In this document: positions 8,420 to 17,455 of the stretch, one piece after another
How positions within the stretch are numbered: the stretch's first letter is position 1
How the letters are laid out: each line of letters begins with the position of its first letter
Assembly (NCBI RefSeq): GCF_021631985.1
Contig: NZ_CP070225.1
Location: 1,798,001-1,862,000 of the forward strand
Source: Sandaracinus amylolyticus
GTDB lineage: Bacteria > Myxococcota_A > Polyangia > Polyangiales > Sandaracinaceae
DNA length: 64,000 nucleotides
Direction: 5' to 3'
Translations under genes and position numbers: made by a program
Notes under the pieces: generated by a model
Told to the model about the DNA's origin: nothing
What the model saw: only the letters and a program-made list of their open reading frames with translations
Databases searched by the model: none

Positions 8420-10654
8420 TCAGACGCGCCGGCGGCGCGACGCGATCATGATCCCGAGCGCGATCATCGCGATGATCGCGCTCGGCTCGCTCGTGCCGGT
8501 GCCGACGCGACATCCACACCCGCCCCCGCTGCTCGGCGCGGTCGTGCTCGCGTCCGCTCCGGCATCGGCAGCGACGATGCTCGCGTCGGGCAGCTCGACG
8601 ACCGGGCACTCCGCGCTCGGATCCCCGCTGCGCTCGAGCGTCGCCTGCACGGTGTAGAGGTTCTGCCCGCGCCGCCGCAAATCGACCGACTCGATCGCGA
8701 AGTACAGCGTCTTGCAGCGCGGCAGGCGGTACGTGGTGCTCTCGTCGAGCACGACCGCACCGCCCTCGACCGGCACCGCCGCCTGCGCGGTCACGCGCGC
8801 GGCGTTCACGCGCACCGGCTGATCCTCGAGCAAGTGCAGCCGGTACTGCCCGTTGCGCGTCAGCGACGTCATCGCGATCCGCAGCGACGTCGCGTCCACC
8901 GGGACGTCGATGCGGTAGTGCACCGGCGCGATGCTCCGCCCCACACCGGCCGTGAGGAACTCGTTGCCGCTCCAGCCGCGGCGCTCGGTGCCGTCGTCGA
9001 GCGCGACGATGCGCTGACACCCCGGCAGCCCGCGCGCTCCGACGATCTCCTCGACCGCGCTCGCCTGCTCCGCGCTGAGCGCGCCCGTCGCGACCATGCC
9101 CTCGGCGGTCGCGATCATCAGGTCGCCCGCCTCGGCCAGCGAGGGGTCCTCGGCGATGCTCGCGACCGTCGTGAACACCAACGCGTCCGCGGCCTCGACG
9201 CCGATCCGCTCGCGCAGATCCCACGCGGTCGCGGCCCAGATCGTTCCGTCGAAGTGCCCTTCCCCGAAGAGCCCCGACGGGCACGTGAGGTCGTTGTCGA
9301 TCACACGCAGGCTGCCGTGCGCGCCGAGATCACCGGCCGCGCCCGCGAACGACTCCGCGATCTCCGCGTTCCCTTGCAGCGTGCCCGCGTAGTAGTCGCT
9401 CGTGCCCTCGTTCACCGCGAGCGGCTCGTACGACACGCCGAGCGGATCCACCGCGAAGCCCGTCATCGTCGCGACCTGATCGGTCACCGCGTGCCCGAAC
9501 TCGTGATAGACGACGTCCGCGTCGTACGCGTAGTCGCCGCTGCGGCCCTGCCCGAAGAGCAGGAACCCGCACTGACCGCCCGACGCCGGGCTGAACGCCG
9601 CGTTGTCGTAGTCGATGTCCGGCACCTCGCCGTAGTTCACGAACACGCGCATCGCGCTCGTGCCCGAGCACGTCCACGTGAACCCGTGGCGCTCGCGGTG
9701 CCACGCGGCCGCGCGGCTCAGGTGGTGGAACGCGTTCACCTCGGCGAACTCGTCGTCGTGCGAGCCCGGGACGGCGTCGTAGAGGAAGTTGCCCTCGGCG
9801 TCCGCCAAGGCGCGCTGCGTGCCCGCGCATCCGCCGCCCGACTGCACGTCGCACTGCGACACGTGGAAGTACTGGCTCGTGAGGTTCTGCGCGCCGCTCG
9901 CGAGATCGGTGAGCTCGACGTCGCTGGTCACGCCCTCGGTGGTCGTCGGGTTCGTCTCGTACACGCGCGCCATCGCGTGCGTCAGCAGCGGGACGATCCC
10001 GAGCACCGCTCCGTCGCGCGCGTCGAGCAGCGCCCGCATCCGCTGCGAGAGCGCGGCGCCGTGCAGATCGATCGCCCACACCGGCACGATCGTGTCGACG
10101 AGATCGATCGCGATCGCGGCCGGCGACGTCGTGCCCGCGATGCGCCAGCCGACCTCGAGCCCCCGCGCGATCTCGGCCGCGTGCGTCGCGTCGATCGACA
10201 CGCCGCCCTCGACGCGCGCCGGCCCCGCGTCCGCGAGGACCATGTCGATCGCGCCGTCCGCGAGCGAGCGCACGACGACCGTCGCGCCGAGCACCGGCCG
10301 TCCGTCGGCGTAGCGACGCAGCCGCACGATCGTGAAGCCGTGATGGGTCTGCGCGCGCTCCACACGCAGCTCCGCGCCCTGAGGGATCCCGAACGCGTCG
10401 CCGAAGCGCTGCGTCAGCGCGAGCGCGTCGCGCGCCGGATCGCCCGACCACGGCCGCATCCGCGCGCCGAAGAGCAAGCGCACGCGGCCCTCCTCGTCGC
10501 GACGCACCCGTGCGCGTGGCCCCGCGAGCGCGAGCAGCGCGTCCTCGCCGGTGCCCGACGGATCGCGACCGGGATCGACGCCCTGTGCCCGCACCGAGGG
10601 CGCGACGAGCACGAGCGAGGACAAGACGAGGAGCGAAGCGAGGCGGCGAACCAT
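8420..10654 (-). CDS. Secreted gluzincin metallopeptidase with MYXO-CTERM-like tail
   Basis: A 744-residue protein with a signal peptide (residues 1-23, ending VRA). An FTP-like propeptide region covers about 70-150. A zinc metallopeptidase domain carries HEFGH at 384-388 and the third ligand Glu416 in NEGTSD, as in thermolysin/fungalysin (M4/M36) enzymes. A beta-rich region follows at about 580-690, ending near an acidic linker. The C-terminus reads GGGCGC, then a hydrophobic stretch (SAIIAMIALGIMIA) and RRRR. This is the layout of a MYXO-CTERM sorting signal, so the enzyme is probably exported and then anchored or processed at the cell surface. I chose ATG 10654 because the signal peptide begins there. 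It converges on the EnvC-like gene with no gap. Confidence 0.88.
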   Translation of the reverse strand: MVRRLASLLVLSSLVLVAPSVRAQGVDPGRDPSGTGEDALLALAGPRARVRRDEEGRVRLLFGARMRPWSGDPARDALALTQRFGDAFGIPQGAELRVERAQTHHGFTIVRLRRYADGRPVLGATVVVRSLADGAIDMVLADAGPARVEGGVSIDATHAAEIARGLEVGWRIAGTTSPAAIAIDLVDTIVPVWAIDLHGAALSQRMRALLDARDGAVLGIVPLLTHAMARVYETNPTTTEGVTSDVELTDLASGAQNLTSQYFHVSQCDVQSGGGCAGTQRALADAEGNFLYDAVPGSHDDEFAEVNAFHHLSRAAAWHRERHGFTWTCSGTSAMRVFVNYGEVPDIDYDNAAFSPASGGQCGFLLFGQGRSGDYAYDADVVYHEFGHAVTDQVATMTGFAVDPLGVSYEPLAVNEGTSDYYAGTLQGNAEIAESFAGAAGDLGAHGSLRVIDNDLTCPSGLFGEGHFDGTIWAATAWDLRERIGVEAADALVFTTVASIAEDPSLAEAGDLMIATAEGMVATGALSAEQASAVEEIVGARGLPGCQRIVALDDGTERRGWSGNEFLTAGVGRSIAPVHYRIDVPVDATSLRIAMTSLTRNGQYRLHLLEDQPVRVNAARVTAQAAVPVEGGAVVLDESTTYRLPRCKTLYFAIESVDLRRRGQNLYTVQATLERSGDPSAECPVVELPDASIVAADAGADASTTAPSSGGGCGCRVGTGTSEPSAIIAMIALGIMIASRRRRV

Positions 10655-10756
10655 GGCGCCCAGGGTACCCGCCGGATCAACCGCCCGGAACGCGCGCTTC
10701 GCCTGTGATCCTCGCGACATCACGCGCGATCACCCGTGGCTCACGTCGATCTGCGT

Positions 10757-11116
10757 TCACTCACTCGCTTCGCGCAGCTCCAGATCGATCCGGCGCTCCG
10801 CGCGATCGAAGTAGACCGTGCGCTCCGAGCTCGTGAAGCCGGTCTTCTCCGCGCGCACCTGTCCGAACGCGACGTCGCTGAGCACCTGCATCTCGTAGCG
10901 TCCGTCGTCGCCGGTGGTCGTCTCCTCGACGAGCCCGGTGTCCGACGTGAACGTCACGCGCGCACCGCCGAGCCCCGCGGACGATCCGTCGTCGCGCTCG
11001 ACCGTGACGATGCCCGAGAGATCGTACGCGCTCGCGTTCGTCTCCTCGCCGCACGCGCTCGCCGCGAGCAACACGAAGAGCGCGGGAACCAGGGCAGGGC
11101 GGAGCTGTCCGATCAT
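10757..11116 (-). CDS. Small lipoprotein with carboxypeptidase-regulatory-like domain
   Basis: A 119-residue lipoprotein. The signal sequence starts MIGQLRPALVPALF and ends in a lipobox (LAASAC). The mature part looks like one beta-sandwich of the carboxypeptidase regulatory-like type: LSGIVTVERDDGSSAGLGGA, then VEETTTGDDGRYEMQV, which matches the usual G-x-V-x-D...T-D-x-x-G-x-Y pattern. It probably sits in the envelope; no partner is evident. Its ATG (11116-11114) overlaps the ATG of the divergent TPR gene (11115-11117) in the single sequence CATG, so at least one of the two starts may in reality lie further inside its gene. Confidence 0.75.
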   Translation of the reverse strand: MIGQLRPALVPALFVLLAASACGEETNASAYDLSGIVTVERDDGSSAGLGGARVTFTSDTGLVEETTTGDDGRYEMQVLSDVAFGQVRAEKTGFTSSERTVYFDRAERRIDLELREASE

Positions 11117-11975
11117 GCCCGTGCAGGATATCAAGCCCGAGCCCGCGGCGTCTCTGGTGGCGCGAACCCCCGACGAGTACGATCCGCGGCCCCCGATGGC
11201 ACCGCGCCCCGCCGAGCCCGCCCCGCCGATCCTGCGCAACGTGCTCGTGCCGATCTCGCTCGTGACGACGTTCGCGCTCGTCTACTGGGTGCGGATCCCG
11301 CTCGCGCTCGCGGTGCTCGCGGTGAGCCCGCTGATCGCGCTCTTCGTCCTCGCGCCGTCGTGGGCCGCCGCGTCGATGCGCGCCTTCGATCGCGACGCGC
11401 TGCGCCTCCGCGCCGCGGGCCGTCCGAGCGAGCTGCGCGCGCGCTTCGATCGCGCGATCGGCATGCGCCTCTTCGGTGCGCCCTCGAGCACCGCGGAGCG
11501 GCTCGGCGACGTGCTGCGCGAGCTCGGCGACGCCGCGGGCGCGCGCCGCGCGTACCAACGCGCGATCGAGACCGTGGGCGCGACACCCACGCTTCCGATG
11601 CTGCTCGGCCTCGCCCACGCCGCGTACGGCGCGCGCGAGGACGCCGAGGCGATCGGCGCGTACCGCCGCGTGCTCGCGATCGACGCGACCCTTCCGCGCG
11701 TCCGTGCCCGCCTCGCGCACTCGCTCCTGCGCCGCGGCGCGCCCGCCGACGCGGCCGACGCGCACGAGCTGCTCGAGGCCGCGCGCCCGACGAGCGACGC
11801 CGAGCGCACCGAGCTCGCGCTGCTGCGCGCCTACGTCGAAGCCCGCAAGGGCAAGACCAGCGCCGCGCGCACCGCACTGCGCGAGATCGAAGGCGGCGAT
11901 GCGTCCCTGCGCGACGAGATCGAGTCCGCGCTCTCGGGATCGCCGACGAAGACGGAAAAGAAAAAGCGCCGCTGA
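11115..11975 (+). CDS. TPR-containing membrane protein
   Basis: A 286-residue protein. A Pro-rich N-terminus precedes two close hydrophobic stretches at about residues 42-85 (LVPISLVTTFALVYWV, IPLALAVLAVSPLIALFVLA). A helical repeat region of TPR type follows to about 260, with AAGARRAYQRAIETVG and EDAEAIGAYRRVLAIDATLP as clear repeat units. The tail is Lys/Arg-rich (TKTEKKKRR). The soluble repeats probably bind a protein partner at the inner membrane. An alternative start is ATG 11196. The A-rich tail codons and stop overlap an intrinsic terminator that serves the opposing mglBA transcript. Confidence 0.75.
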   Translation: MPVQDIKPEPAASLVARTPDEYDPRPPMAPRPAEPAPPILRNVLVPISLVTTFALVYWVRIPLALAVLAVSPLIALFVLAPSWAAASMRAFDRDALRLRAAGRPSELRARFDRAIGMRLFGAPSSTAERLGDVLRELGDAAGARRAYQRAIETVGATPTLPMLLGLAHAAYGAREDAEAIGAYRRVLAIDATLPRVRARLAHSLLRRGAPADAADAHELLEAARPTSDAERTELALLRAYVEARKGKTSAARTALREIEGGDASLRDEIESALSGSPTKTEKKKRR

Positions 11976-11986
11976 GCCAGCGGCGC
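11957..11986 (-). terminator. Intrinsic terminator of mglBA inside the convergent gene
   Basis: The arms GCGCCGCTG (11966-11974) and CAGCGGCGC (11978-11986) form a perfect 9-bp stem with a 3-nt loop. Read on the minus strand, the stem is followed by CTTTTTCTTTTCC, a standard U-tract. It lies 24 nt beyond the mglA stop. On the plus strand the same bases encode the Lys-rich end of the TPR protein and its stop codon. Confidence 0.8.
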
Positions 11987-12009
11987 CGTCGACATCGTCG
12001 ATCTCGATC

Positions 12010-12600
12010 TCAGCCGCCCGAGCGCTTGAGCTCGGTGAGCACGAGCTTTGCGACCGACTTCAGCGTCTCGAACACGCCCACGCCCGTCGCCGCGACCGCC
12101 TCGTAGTCCGGCACACCGCCGGGATTGAGCAGCCTGCGCAGCTCGTCGACCGGCGCGACGCTCGGCATGTCGCGCTTGTTGTACTGGACGACGTACGGGA
12201 GCTTATCGAGCGAGTAGCCCTGCTCCGCGAGGTTCGTGCGCAGGTTCTCCATCGACTCGAGGTTCGCTTCCATACGCGCGATCTGCGAGTCGGCGACGAA
12301 CACGACTCCGTCGACACCCTTCAGGATCAACTTCCGGCTCGCGTCGTAGAAGACCTGACCGGGAACCGTGTAGAGGTGGAATCGAGTCTTGAATCCGCGA
12401 ATCTCACCGAGCGCGAGCGGGAGGAAATCGAAGAACAGAGTCCGCTCGGTCTCCGTGGCGAGGCTGATCATCTTGCCCTTCGCCTCGGGATTCGTCTTGT
12501 TGTAGATGTACTGGAGATTCGTGGTCTTTCCGCAGAGACCAGGTCCGTAATAGACGATCTTGCAGTTGATCTCGCGCGACAGGTAGTTGATGAACGACAT
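12010..12600 (-). CDS. mglA: Polarity GTPase MglA
   Basis: Small Ras-like GTPase that sets the leading cell pole and drives gliding and type IV pilus motility in myxobacteria. The 196-residue protein is close to M. xanthus MglA (195 residues) along its whole length: [19 protein letters not shown] start, P-loop [27 protein letters not shown] switch region and base-binding YNKRD. Switch 2 has the MglA-specific TVPGQ rather than DTAGQ. It follows mglB by 23 nt in the same order as in Myxococcus. The 3' end is covered by an intrinsic terminator. Confidence 0.97.
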   Translation of the reverse strand: MSFINYLSREINCKIVYYGPGLCGKTTNLQYIYNKTNPEAKGKMISLATETERTLFFDFLPLALGEIRGFKTRFHLYTVPGQVFYDASRKLILKGVDGVVFVADSQIARMEANLESMENLRTNLAEQGYSLDKLPYVVQYNKRDMPSVAPVDELRRLLNPGGVPDYEAVAATGVGVFETLKSVAKLVLTELKRSGG

Positions 12601-12623
12601 GAGCTCTGCTCCCTCCGCGCCAA

Positions 12624-13106
12624 TCAGTCGTTGAACAGATTGTCGATGTCGTCGTCGGTGATCTCTGCGAACGGAGTCTCGCGCGACGGATCCTGCACTT
12701 TGCGGAGCAGTGCCTCGAAGATGCCGTTGAGCTCTTCGCTCGCCTTCTTCACGCGGAGGCGCACCAGACCGAGGCTCGTCTTGTTGTCGAAGATCACGAC
12801 CAAGATGACGCGGTTGCCGACGAGCTGGATGTGGATGTTCTGCTTCTCGCCCTCGTGGAACTGAGTCGTGAACTCGTTCTCGCGGAGGAGCTTCGCCATA
12901 CCGCCCGTCGCGGCGATGTTGCCGGCTGTGAGCGAGGCGAGAGAGGTCGTATCGAGCTGCTCGGTCTCACCGGCCGCCGCGATCAGCTGGCCGTTCTTGT
13001 CGATGATGAACACGACGCGGGCGTTCGCTTCCTTCACCAGGCGCGTCACGATCGCCTGGATCTGGTTGAACTCCTCCTCGTACATGACCATCTGCGGGTT
13101 CGTCAT
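12624..13106 (-). CDS. mglB: MglA GTPase-activating protein MglB (roadblock fold)
   Basis: Roadblock/LC7-domain protein of 160 residues that acts as a dimer to stimulate GTP hydrolysis by MglA at the lagging pole. Features are [19 protein letters not shown] at the N-terminus, the roadblock core [27 protein letters not shown] and an acidic C-terminal tail ([13 protein letters not shown]). The ATG at 13106 has GAGGAG six bases upstream on the minus strand, which decides the start over longer in-frame options. Gene order mglB-mglA and length match Myxococcus. The upstream 150 nt contain a weak TTTACG/TTACCT promoter-like pair near 13154-13187. Confidence 0.97.
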   Translation of the reverse strand: MTNPQMVMYEEEFNQIQAIVTRLVKEANARVVFIIDKNGQLIAAAGETEQLDTTSLASLTAGNIAATGGMAKLLRENEFTTQFHEGEKQNIHIQLVGNRVILVVIFDNKTSLGLVRLRVKKASEELNGIFEALLRKVQDPSRETPFAEITDDDIDNLFND

Positions 13107-13262
13107 GAAGAGCTCCTCGGCCGGGCCTCGGTTTCCCGGGGCCGCCAGCGCAGACCCGTAGGTAACAGAGATCGCGAGCGAGCGTAAAGGGCTTCGCGCC
13201 CTGGACGAGGACGTGGTCTGTGCCGCTTGCACGCACACTGCACGGGCCCCAAGAACGATCGT

Positions 13263-15029
13263 GTGGGGCGCCTGATCGTCGACGTCGCGCTCAATCTCCT
13301 GCGGCTACCATTCCTGCCGGTCTGGTGGCTGCTCCGGAGGGTGAGGATGCCGCGTGAGCGCTGGGTGCACGTCAAGCTTCGGAGCCGGCTGGTCGAGGTC
13401 GATCGCCCGCTGCACGCGCTGGCTCGATTCGTCCCCGGGCTCGCCACGCGCAGACCGACGTCGCTGCTCGCGCTGCGTGAGCTGACCGACCACATCCTGC
13501 GCGACTCGAACGTCGAGGGCGTGGTGTTCGAGATCCCCTCGCTGCACGCGGGATGGAGCTCGGTCGACGCGGTGCGGGAGCTCATCCAGAAGCTCTGCGC
13601 GGGCGGCAAGAAGGTCGTCGCGTGGTTGCCCGACGGAGGAGGCAACCGCGAGCTCTTCCTTGCGTCCGCGGCGACGCGCGTGCTCACCTCGCCCAACGCG
13701 ACGCTCGCGCCGCTCGGGATCGCCGCGTCGAGCAGCTACGTGAAGGGCCTGCTCGATCGGTTCGGTGTGCAGGTCGAGGTGCATCGCCGCGCGGAGTTCA
13801 AGACCGCGGCCGAGACGGCGGTGAGCGAGACGATGAGCGAGGCGCAGCGCGAGCAGCTCGGCGCGCTCCTCGACACGATCGATCGCGCGCTCGTCTCCGC
13901 GCTCGCGTCGCGCACCAAGCTCGGCCCCACGCCCGAGGCCCGCGAGGCGAAGGTGCGCACGCTCTTCGACGACGCGCTGGTGTCGGCGCGCGCCGCGCTC
14001 GACGCGGGGCTGATCGACGGGCTCTGCTACGAGGACGGCCTTCCGCAGGCGCTGCTCGAGGGCGAGGGCAAGCCGCCGAAGGTGGTGCGCGCGTCGCGCT
14101 ACTTCAGCTTCCATCGGTCGCGCTTCTTCCGCCCGGTCGGCCCCCGCCCGTACATCGCGATCGTGCCGGTCCACGGCGCGATCACGTCGGGCGGCGGAGG
14201 TCCCGCGGTGGGCGGACCGCCGGCGACGCAGGAGGCGGTGATCGGCGCGATCCGCATGGTCGGTCGCGATCCCCGATGCCTCGGCGCGGTGCTCCACGTG
14301 AACTCGCCGGGCGGCTCGGCGCACGCGAGCGATCTGATCCACCGCGAGGTCGAGCTGCTGCGCGAGAAGAAGCCGGTGATCGCGTGCTTCGGCGAGGTCG
14401 CGGCGAGCGGCGGCTACTACATCGCGGCGCCCGCGCACGCGATCATCGCGCAGCCGCTGGCGATCACCGGATCGATCGGTGTCGTCTCGGCGCGCCTCGT
14501 CGCGCGCGATCTGCTCGAGGGCATGGGCGTGCACACCGAGGTCGTGCGGCGCGCGCCCCACGCCGATCTGCTCGCGAACCCGCGTCCGATGGACGCCGAC
14601 GAGCACGCGATCTTCGAGCGCGAGATCGACAACTTCTACCGGACGTTCGTCGGCATCGTCGCGAAGGGGCGCAACAAGTCGGACGCCGACGTGGAGCCGC
14701 TCGCGCGCGGCCGCGTGTGGTCGGGCGCCGACGCGCATGCACGCGGGCTCGTCGACAAGCTCGGCGGGCTCGACGTCGCGATCGACGAGGTCCGCTCCCG
14801 CATCACGTTCCTGCCGAGCGCGCTGCGCGGGATCATCGAGCCGCGCGTGGTGTGGCCGCGCCCCGGCGATGCGCCCCCGATCCCGCTCGCGGCCGCGAGC
14901 ACGATGCTCGGGGGTCACGCGGGCACGCTGCTCGATCGGCTCGATCCCTCGGTCGCCGAGATCCTGTCGCTCGTGAGCGGGCGCGATCGCGTGCTCTTCT
15001 ACGCGACGGGCCTCCCGCGCATCGATTGA
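13263..15029 (+). CDS. sppA: Signal peptide peptidase SppA, 67K type
   Basis: Membrane-bound Ser/Lys protease that degrades cleaved signal peptides. At about 588 residues it is the double-domain (67K) form. It has an N-terminal membrane segment (about residues 4-25, LNLLRLPFLPVWWLL), the general-base Lys180 in the AEFKTAAE block (first domain), and the nucleophile Ser382 in EVAASGGYYIAAPA (second domain). The conserved HVNSPGGSA oxyanion loop precedes the Ser. No ATG fits the N-terminus; GTG 13263 is my choice, with TTG 13227 as a longer alternative. It diverges from mglB. Confidence 0.9.
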   Translation: MGRLIVDVALNLLRLPFLPVWWLLRRVRMPRERWVHVKLRSRLVEVDRPLHALARFVPGLATRRPTSLLALRELTDHILRDSNVEGVVFEIPSLHAGWSSVDAVRELIQKLCAGGKKVVAWLPDGGGNRELFLASAATRVLTSPNATLAPLGIAASSSYVKGLLDRFGVQVEVHRRAEFKTAAETAVSETMSEAQREQLGALLDTIDRALVSALASRTKLGPTPEAREAKVRTLFDDALVSARAALDAGLIDGLCYEDGLPQALLEGEGKPPKVVRASRYFSFHRSRFFRPVGPRPYIAIVPVHGAITSGGGGPAVGGPPATQEAVIGAIRMVGRDPRCLGAVLHVNSPGGSAHASDLIHREVELLREKKPVIACFGEVAASGGYYIAAPAHAIIAQPLAITGSIGVVSARLVARDLLEGMGVHTEVVRRAPHADLLANPRPMDADEHAIFEREIDNFYRTFVGIVAKGRNKSDADVEPLARGRVWSGADAHARGLVDKLGGLDVAIDEVRSRITFLPSALRGIIEPRVVWPRPGDAPPIPLAAASTMLGGHAGTLLDRLDPSVAEILSLVSGRDRVLFYATGLPRID

Positions 15030-15086
15030 CGCCCGGCGTTGCGTCGCTCCGCGCCCGTCGTCTATCGTCGGCGCGGAGGAAGAAGA

Positions 15087-15674
15087 ATGCTTCGCTCGTC
15101 CCTGATCGTCGGTCTCTCGGTCTCGCTCGCGATCGCAGCGGCAGGCTGCGGCGGCGGTGGTCGCCGCGCGAACGTGTCGCCGGGACCGATGCCGGAAGGC
15201 GGCACCTTCACCGGGATCTGGCACTCGCCGCAGTACGGCGAGATGCACTTCTCGCAGACCGGCACGCAGGTGGTCGGCTGCTACACGAAGGACGAGCGCC
15301 GCGGGCGCGTCCAGGGAACGGTGCAGGGCAACCTGATGCGCTTCGAGTGGTCGGAGCGCCGAGAGCTCGTCTCGGGCCGTCCGGTCACGACGCGCGGCCA
15401 CGGCTACTTCCAGTACCGCCTCGGCGACGACGGCGACTCGTACGCGACGGGCGAGTGGGGCCACGACGACGACGAGACCGGCGGCGGTCAGTGGAACGCC
15501 GTGCGCGATCGCCGTCGCACGCGCCGCCCCGACCCCGACACCTGCGGCGCTGCGACGACCGGCGACGAGGAGCCGCAGGGCGACTCGTTCGACTCGAGCG
15601 GCGGCGGCGACTCGTTCGACTCGGGCGCGAGCTCGAGCGACAGCAGCGGCGGCGACGATCTCGGCGGGCTGTGA
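15087..15674 (+). CDS. Lipoprotein with low-complexity Ser/Gly/Asp tail
   Basis: A 195-residue lipoprotein with the lipobox at AAAGC followed by Gly. The core (about residues 40-140) begins with TFTGIWHSPQYGEMHFSQTG. It continues through GCYTKDERRGRVQGTVQGN and a W-rich strand, resembling a small beta-barrel of the sort that compares sample and background in uncharacterised lipoproteins. The last 45 residues are disordered repeats of DSFDSSGGG type. GGAGGAAGAAGA lies just before ATG 15087, a strong ribosome site. I do not recognise a function. Confidence 0.75.
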   Translation: MLRSSLIVGLSVSLAIAAAGCGGGGRRANVSPGPMPEGGTFTGIWHSPQYGEMHFSQTGTQVVGCYTKDERRGRVQGTVQGNLMRFEWSERRELVSGRPVTTRGHGYFQYRLGDDGDSYATGEWGHDDDETGGGQWNAVRDRRRTRRPDPDTCGAATTGDEEPQGDSFDSSGGGDSFDSGASSSDSSGGDDLGGL

Positions 15675-15698
15675 TCTCCGAGGGGGCGCCGCCCCCTC

Positions 15699-16688
15699 TC
15701 ATTCCGCCGGCGCGCGACCGCGTCCCGCGACGATCAGCCACGCGAAGAGCGCGATGCCCACGACCGCTGCGAACACCAGCTTCGCGACGTAGGGCATCGC
15801 CGGCTCGTGCATCTGGCTGATCGTCCCTTCGATCACGCCGGCGAGCACGAGGATCGGCATCCCGCCGATCACGAGGCGCGCAGCGCGACGGGCCTCGGCG
15901 CGCAGCGCGTCGCCGCGCGCACGACGTCCCGGTAGCACCACGCCGCGCGCGATCACGAGCCCCGCGGCGCCCGCGATCACGATCTGCGTGAGCTCCGGGA
16001 TGCCGTGCGGGAGGATCCACGCCCAGAAGAAGAGCCCGTGCCCCGCGAGGTGGTACTGCACCGCGAGCGCGCCCAGCGGGATGCCGTTGCTCACGAGCAC
16101 CGCCGCGGTGCCCACGCCGAGCGTGATGCCGAGGGCGAACACCAGGAACGTGACCTGGATGTTGTGCGTGAAGAGGAACGTCGAGAACGCCGCGGCCTCG
16201 TCGCCGTGGTGCGGCGCGCGTCCTTCGTCGTGCGCCACGCGCTCGTCGGGCGTCGTCTCCGCGTGTGCCTCGGGGATCAGCACGCCGATGACGCCGGGAT
16301 CGATCAGCGCCGCGCCCGCGCCCATCGCGACCCCGCCGAAGAGCAGCGCCGCCGAGAGCGCCATCGCGCGCCACTCCGCGCGCACCAGCCGTGGTAGCTC
16401 GAGCGCGAAGAACGCGAAGATCGACGACCACGGCGCGCCGCTGCCCGAGTGCACCTGCGCGTACGAGCGCGCGACGAGATCGTTCAGGTGATCGATCACC
16501 GCGGGATCGACGCCCTCCGCGCGGGCCCGCACGAGGTCCGCCGACACCGCGCGATAGAGCCTCCCGAAGCGCCTCGCGCCCGCCACGTCGAGCGCGCGGG
16601 CGCCCCGCGACTCGATGGTCGTCAGGAGCCGCTCGAGCTCTTCCCACATCGGGGTCCGCTCGCGGACGAAGCGAAACGCGTCGCTCAC
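15699..16688 (-). CDS. SpoIIM/DUF95-family membrane protein
   Basis: A 329-residue integral membrane protein of the stage II sporulation protein M-like family. The N-terminal 110 residues are soluble and helical (RERTPMWEELERLLTTIESR). About five membrane segments follow, with the family block FTHNIQVTFLVFALGITLGV and the HGLFFWAWILPHGIPE loop. Family members outside Firmicutes are usually found with RDD proteins, as here (next gene, divergent). The start is GTG 16688, inferred from the VSDAFRFVRER N-terminus. Role is unknown; involvement in envelope remodelling is only suggested by the family name. Confidence 0.82.
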   Translation of the reverse strand: MSDAFRFVRERTPMWEELERLLTTIESRGARALDVAGARRFGRLYRAVSADLVRARAEGVDPAVIDHLNDLVARSYAQVHSGSGAPWSSIFAFFALELPRLVRAEWRAMALSAALLFGGVAMGAGAALIDPGVIGVLIPEAHAETTPDERVAHDEGRAPHHGDEAAAFSTFLFTHNIQVTFLVFALGITLGVGTAAVLVSNGIPLGALAVQYHLAGHGLFFWAWILPHGIPELTQIVIAGAAGLVIARGVVLPGRRARGDALRAEARRAARLVIGGMPILVLAGVIEGTISQMHEPAMPYVAKLVFAAVVGIALFAWLIVAGRGRAPAE

Positions 16689-16694
16689 GACGCG

Positions 16695-17450
16695 ATGGTA
16701 CGCTGCGCGCGCGTGCGGTCGATCGTCCGCATCACCACGCCCGAGAACGTCCCGTTCGAGCACGAGCTCGCAGGCCTTCCTTCGCGCGCGCTCGCGTGGG
16801 CGATCGATCTCGTCGTGATGGCCGTCGCGATCGTGGTCGCGGCGCGCATCGCCGAGGCGTTCGGCGCGGCCGGCGGGTTCGCCAGCGCCATCACCTTCCT
16901 CGCAGTCTTCCTGGTGCAGTGGTGGTACGGCGCGCTCTTCGAGTGGTGGCTCGGCGGCCAGACCCTCGGGAAGCGCGCCGTCGGCCTGCGCGTGCTCGAC
17001 GAGCGAGGCTTCCGCATCGGGTTCGTGCAGGCGGTCGTGCGCAACCTGGTGCGCGTCGCGGATCTGCTCCCGGGCCTCTATCTGGTCGGCGGCATCTCGG
17101 CGCTCGTCGATGCGCGAGGCCGTCGTCTCGGCGACCTCGCCGCGGGCACGATGGTCGTGCGAGAGCGCCCGCGCCCCGCGCCGTCGGCGCTGGTCCCGCC
17201 CGCGGAGCGACAGGGCGCGTTCGCCGATGATCCCGCGGTGCGGCTCGCGTCGCGTCGCATCAGCGCGGCCGAGCGCGACGCGATGATCGCGCTCGGTCTA
17301 CGCCGCGATCAGCTCCCGCTCGCGGTGCGCCATGCGCTCTTCGCGCGCCTGGCCGAGCACCTCGAAGGACGCCTGGGCATCGACCGCCCCGCGTTCCTCT
17401 CCGCCGAGCGCTTCGTCCTGCACCTGACCGCGATCCTCGTGGACCGCTGA
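16695..17450 (+). CDS. RDD-family membrane protein
   Basis: A 251-residue protein. The RDD domain (about residues 25-155) has three membrane segments and the diagnostic residues: Arg in LPSRALAWAIDLVV with the following Asp, plus GGQTLGKRAVGLRVLDERG between segments 2 and 3. The C-terminal 100 residues are soluble and helical (RISAAERDAMIALGLRRDQ). Family function is unsettled; some members act as ion exchangers. ATG 16695 is only 6 nt from the divergent SpoIIM-like start, so GTG 16713 is a realistic alternative. A strong terminator follows the stop. Confidence 0.83.
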   Translation: MVRCARVRSIVRITTPENVPFEHELAGLPSRALAWAIDLVVMAVAIVVAARIAEAFGAAGGFASAITFLAVFLVQWWYGALFEWWLGGQTLGKRAVGLRVLDERGFRIGFVQAVVRNLVRVADLLPGLYLVGGISALVDARGRRLGDLAAGTMVVRERPRPAPSALVPPAERQGAFADDPAVRLASRRISAAERDAMIALGLRRDQLPLAVRHALFARLAEHLEGRLGIDRPAFLSAERFVLHLTAILVDR

Positions 17451-17455
17451 TGCGA

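Noticed and set aside
13305..15464. Long minus-strand frame opposite sppA
   Set aside because: Low-complexity Arg/Val/Ala translation; SppA on the plus strand has full catalytic motifs.
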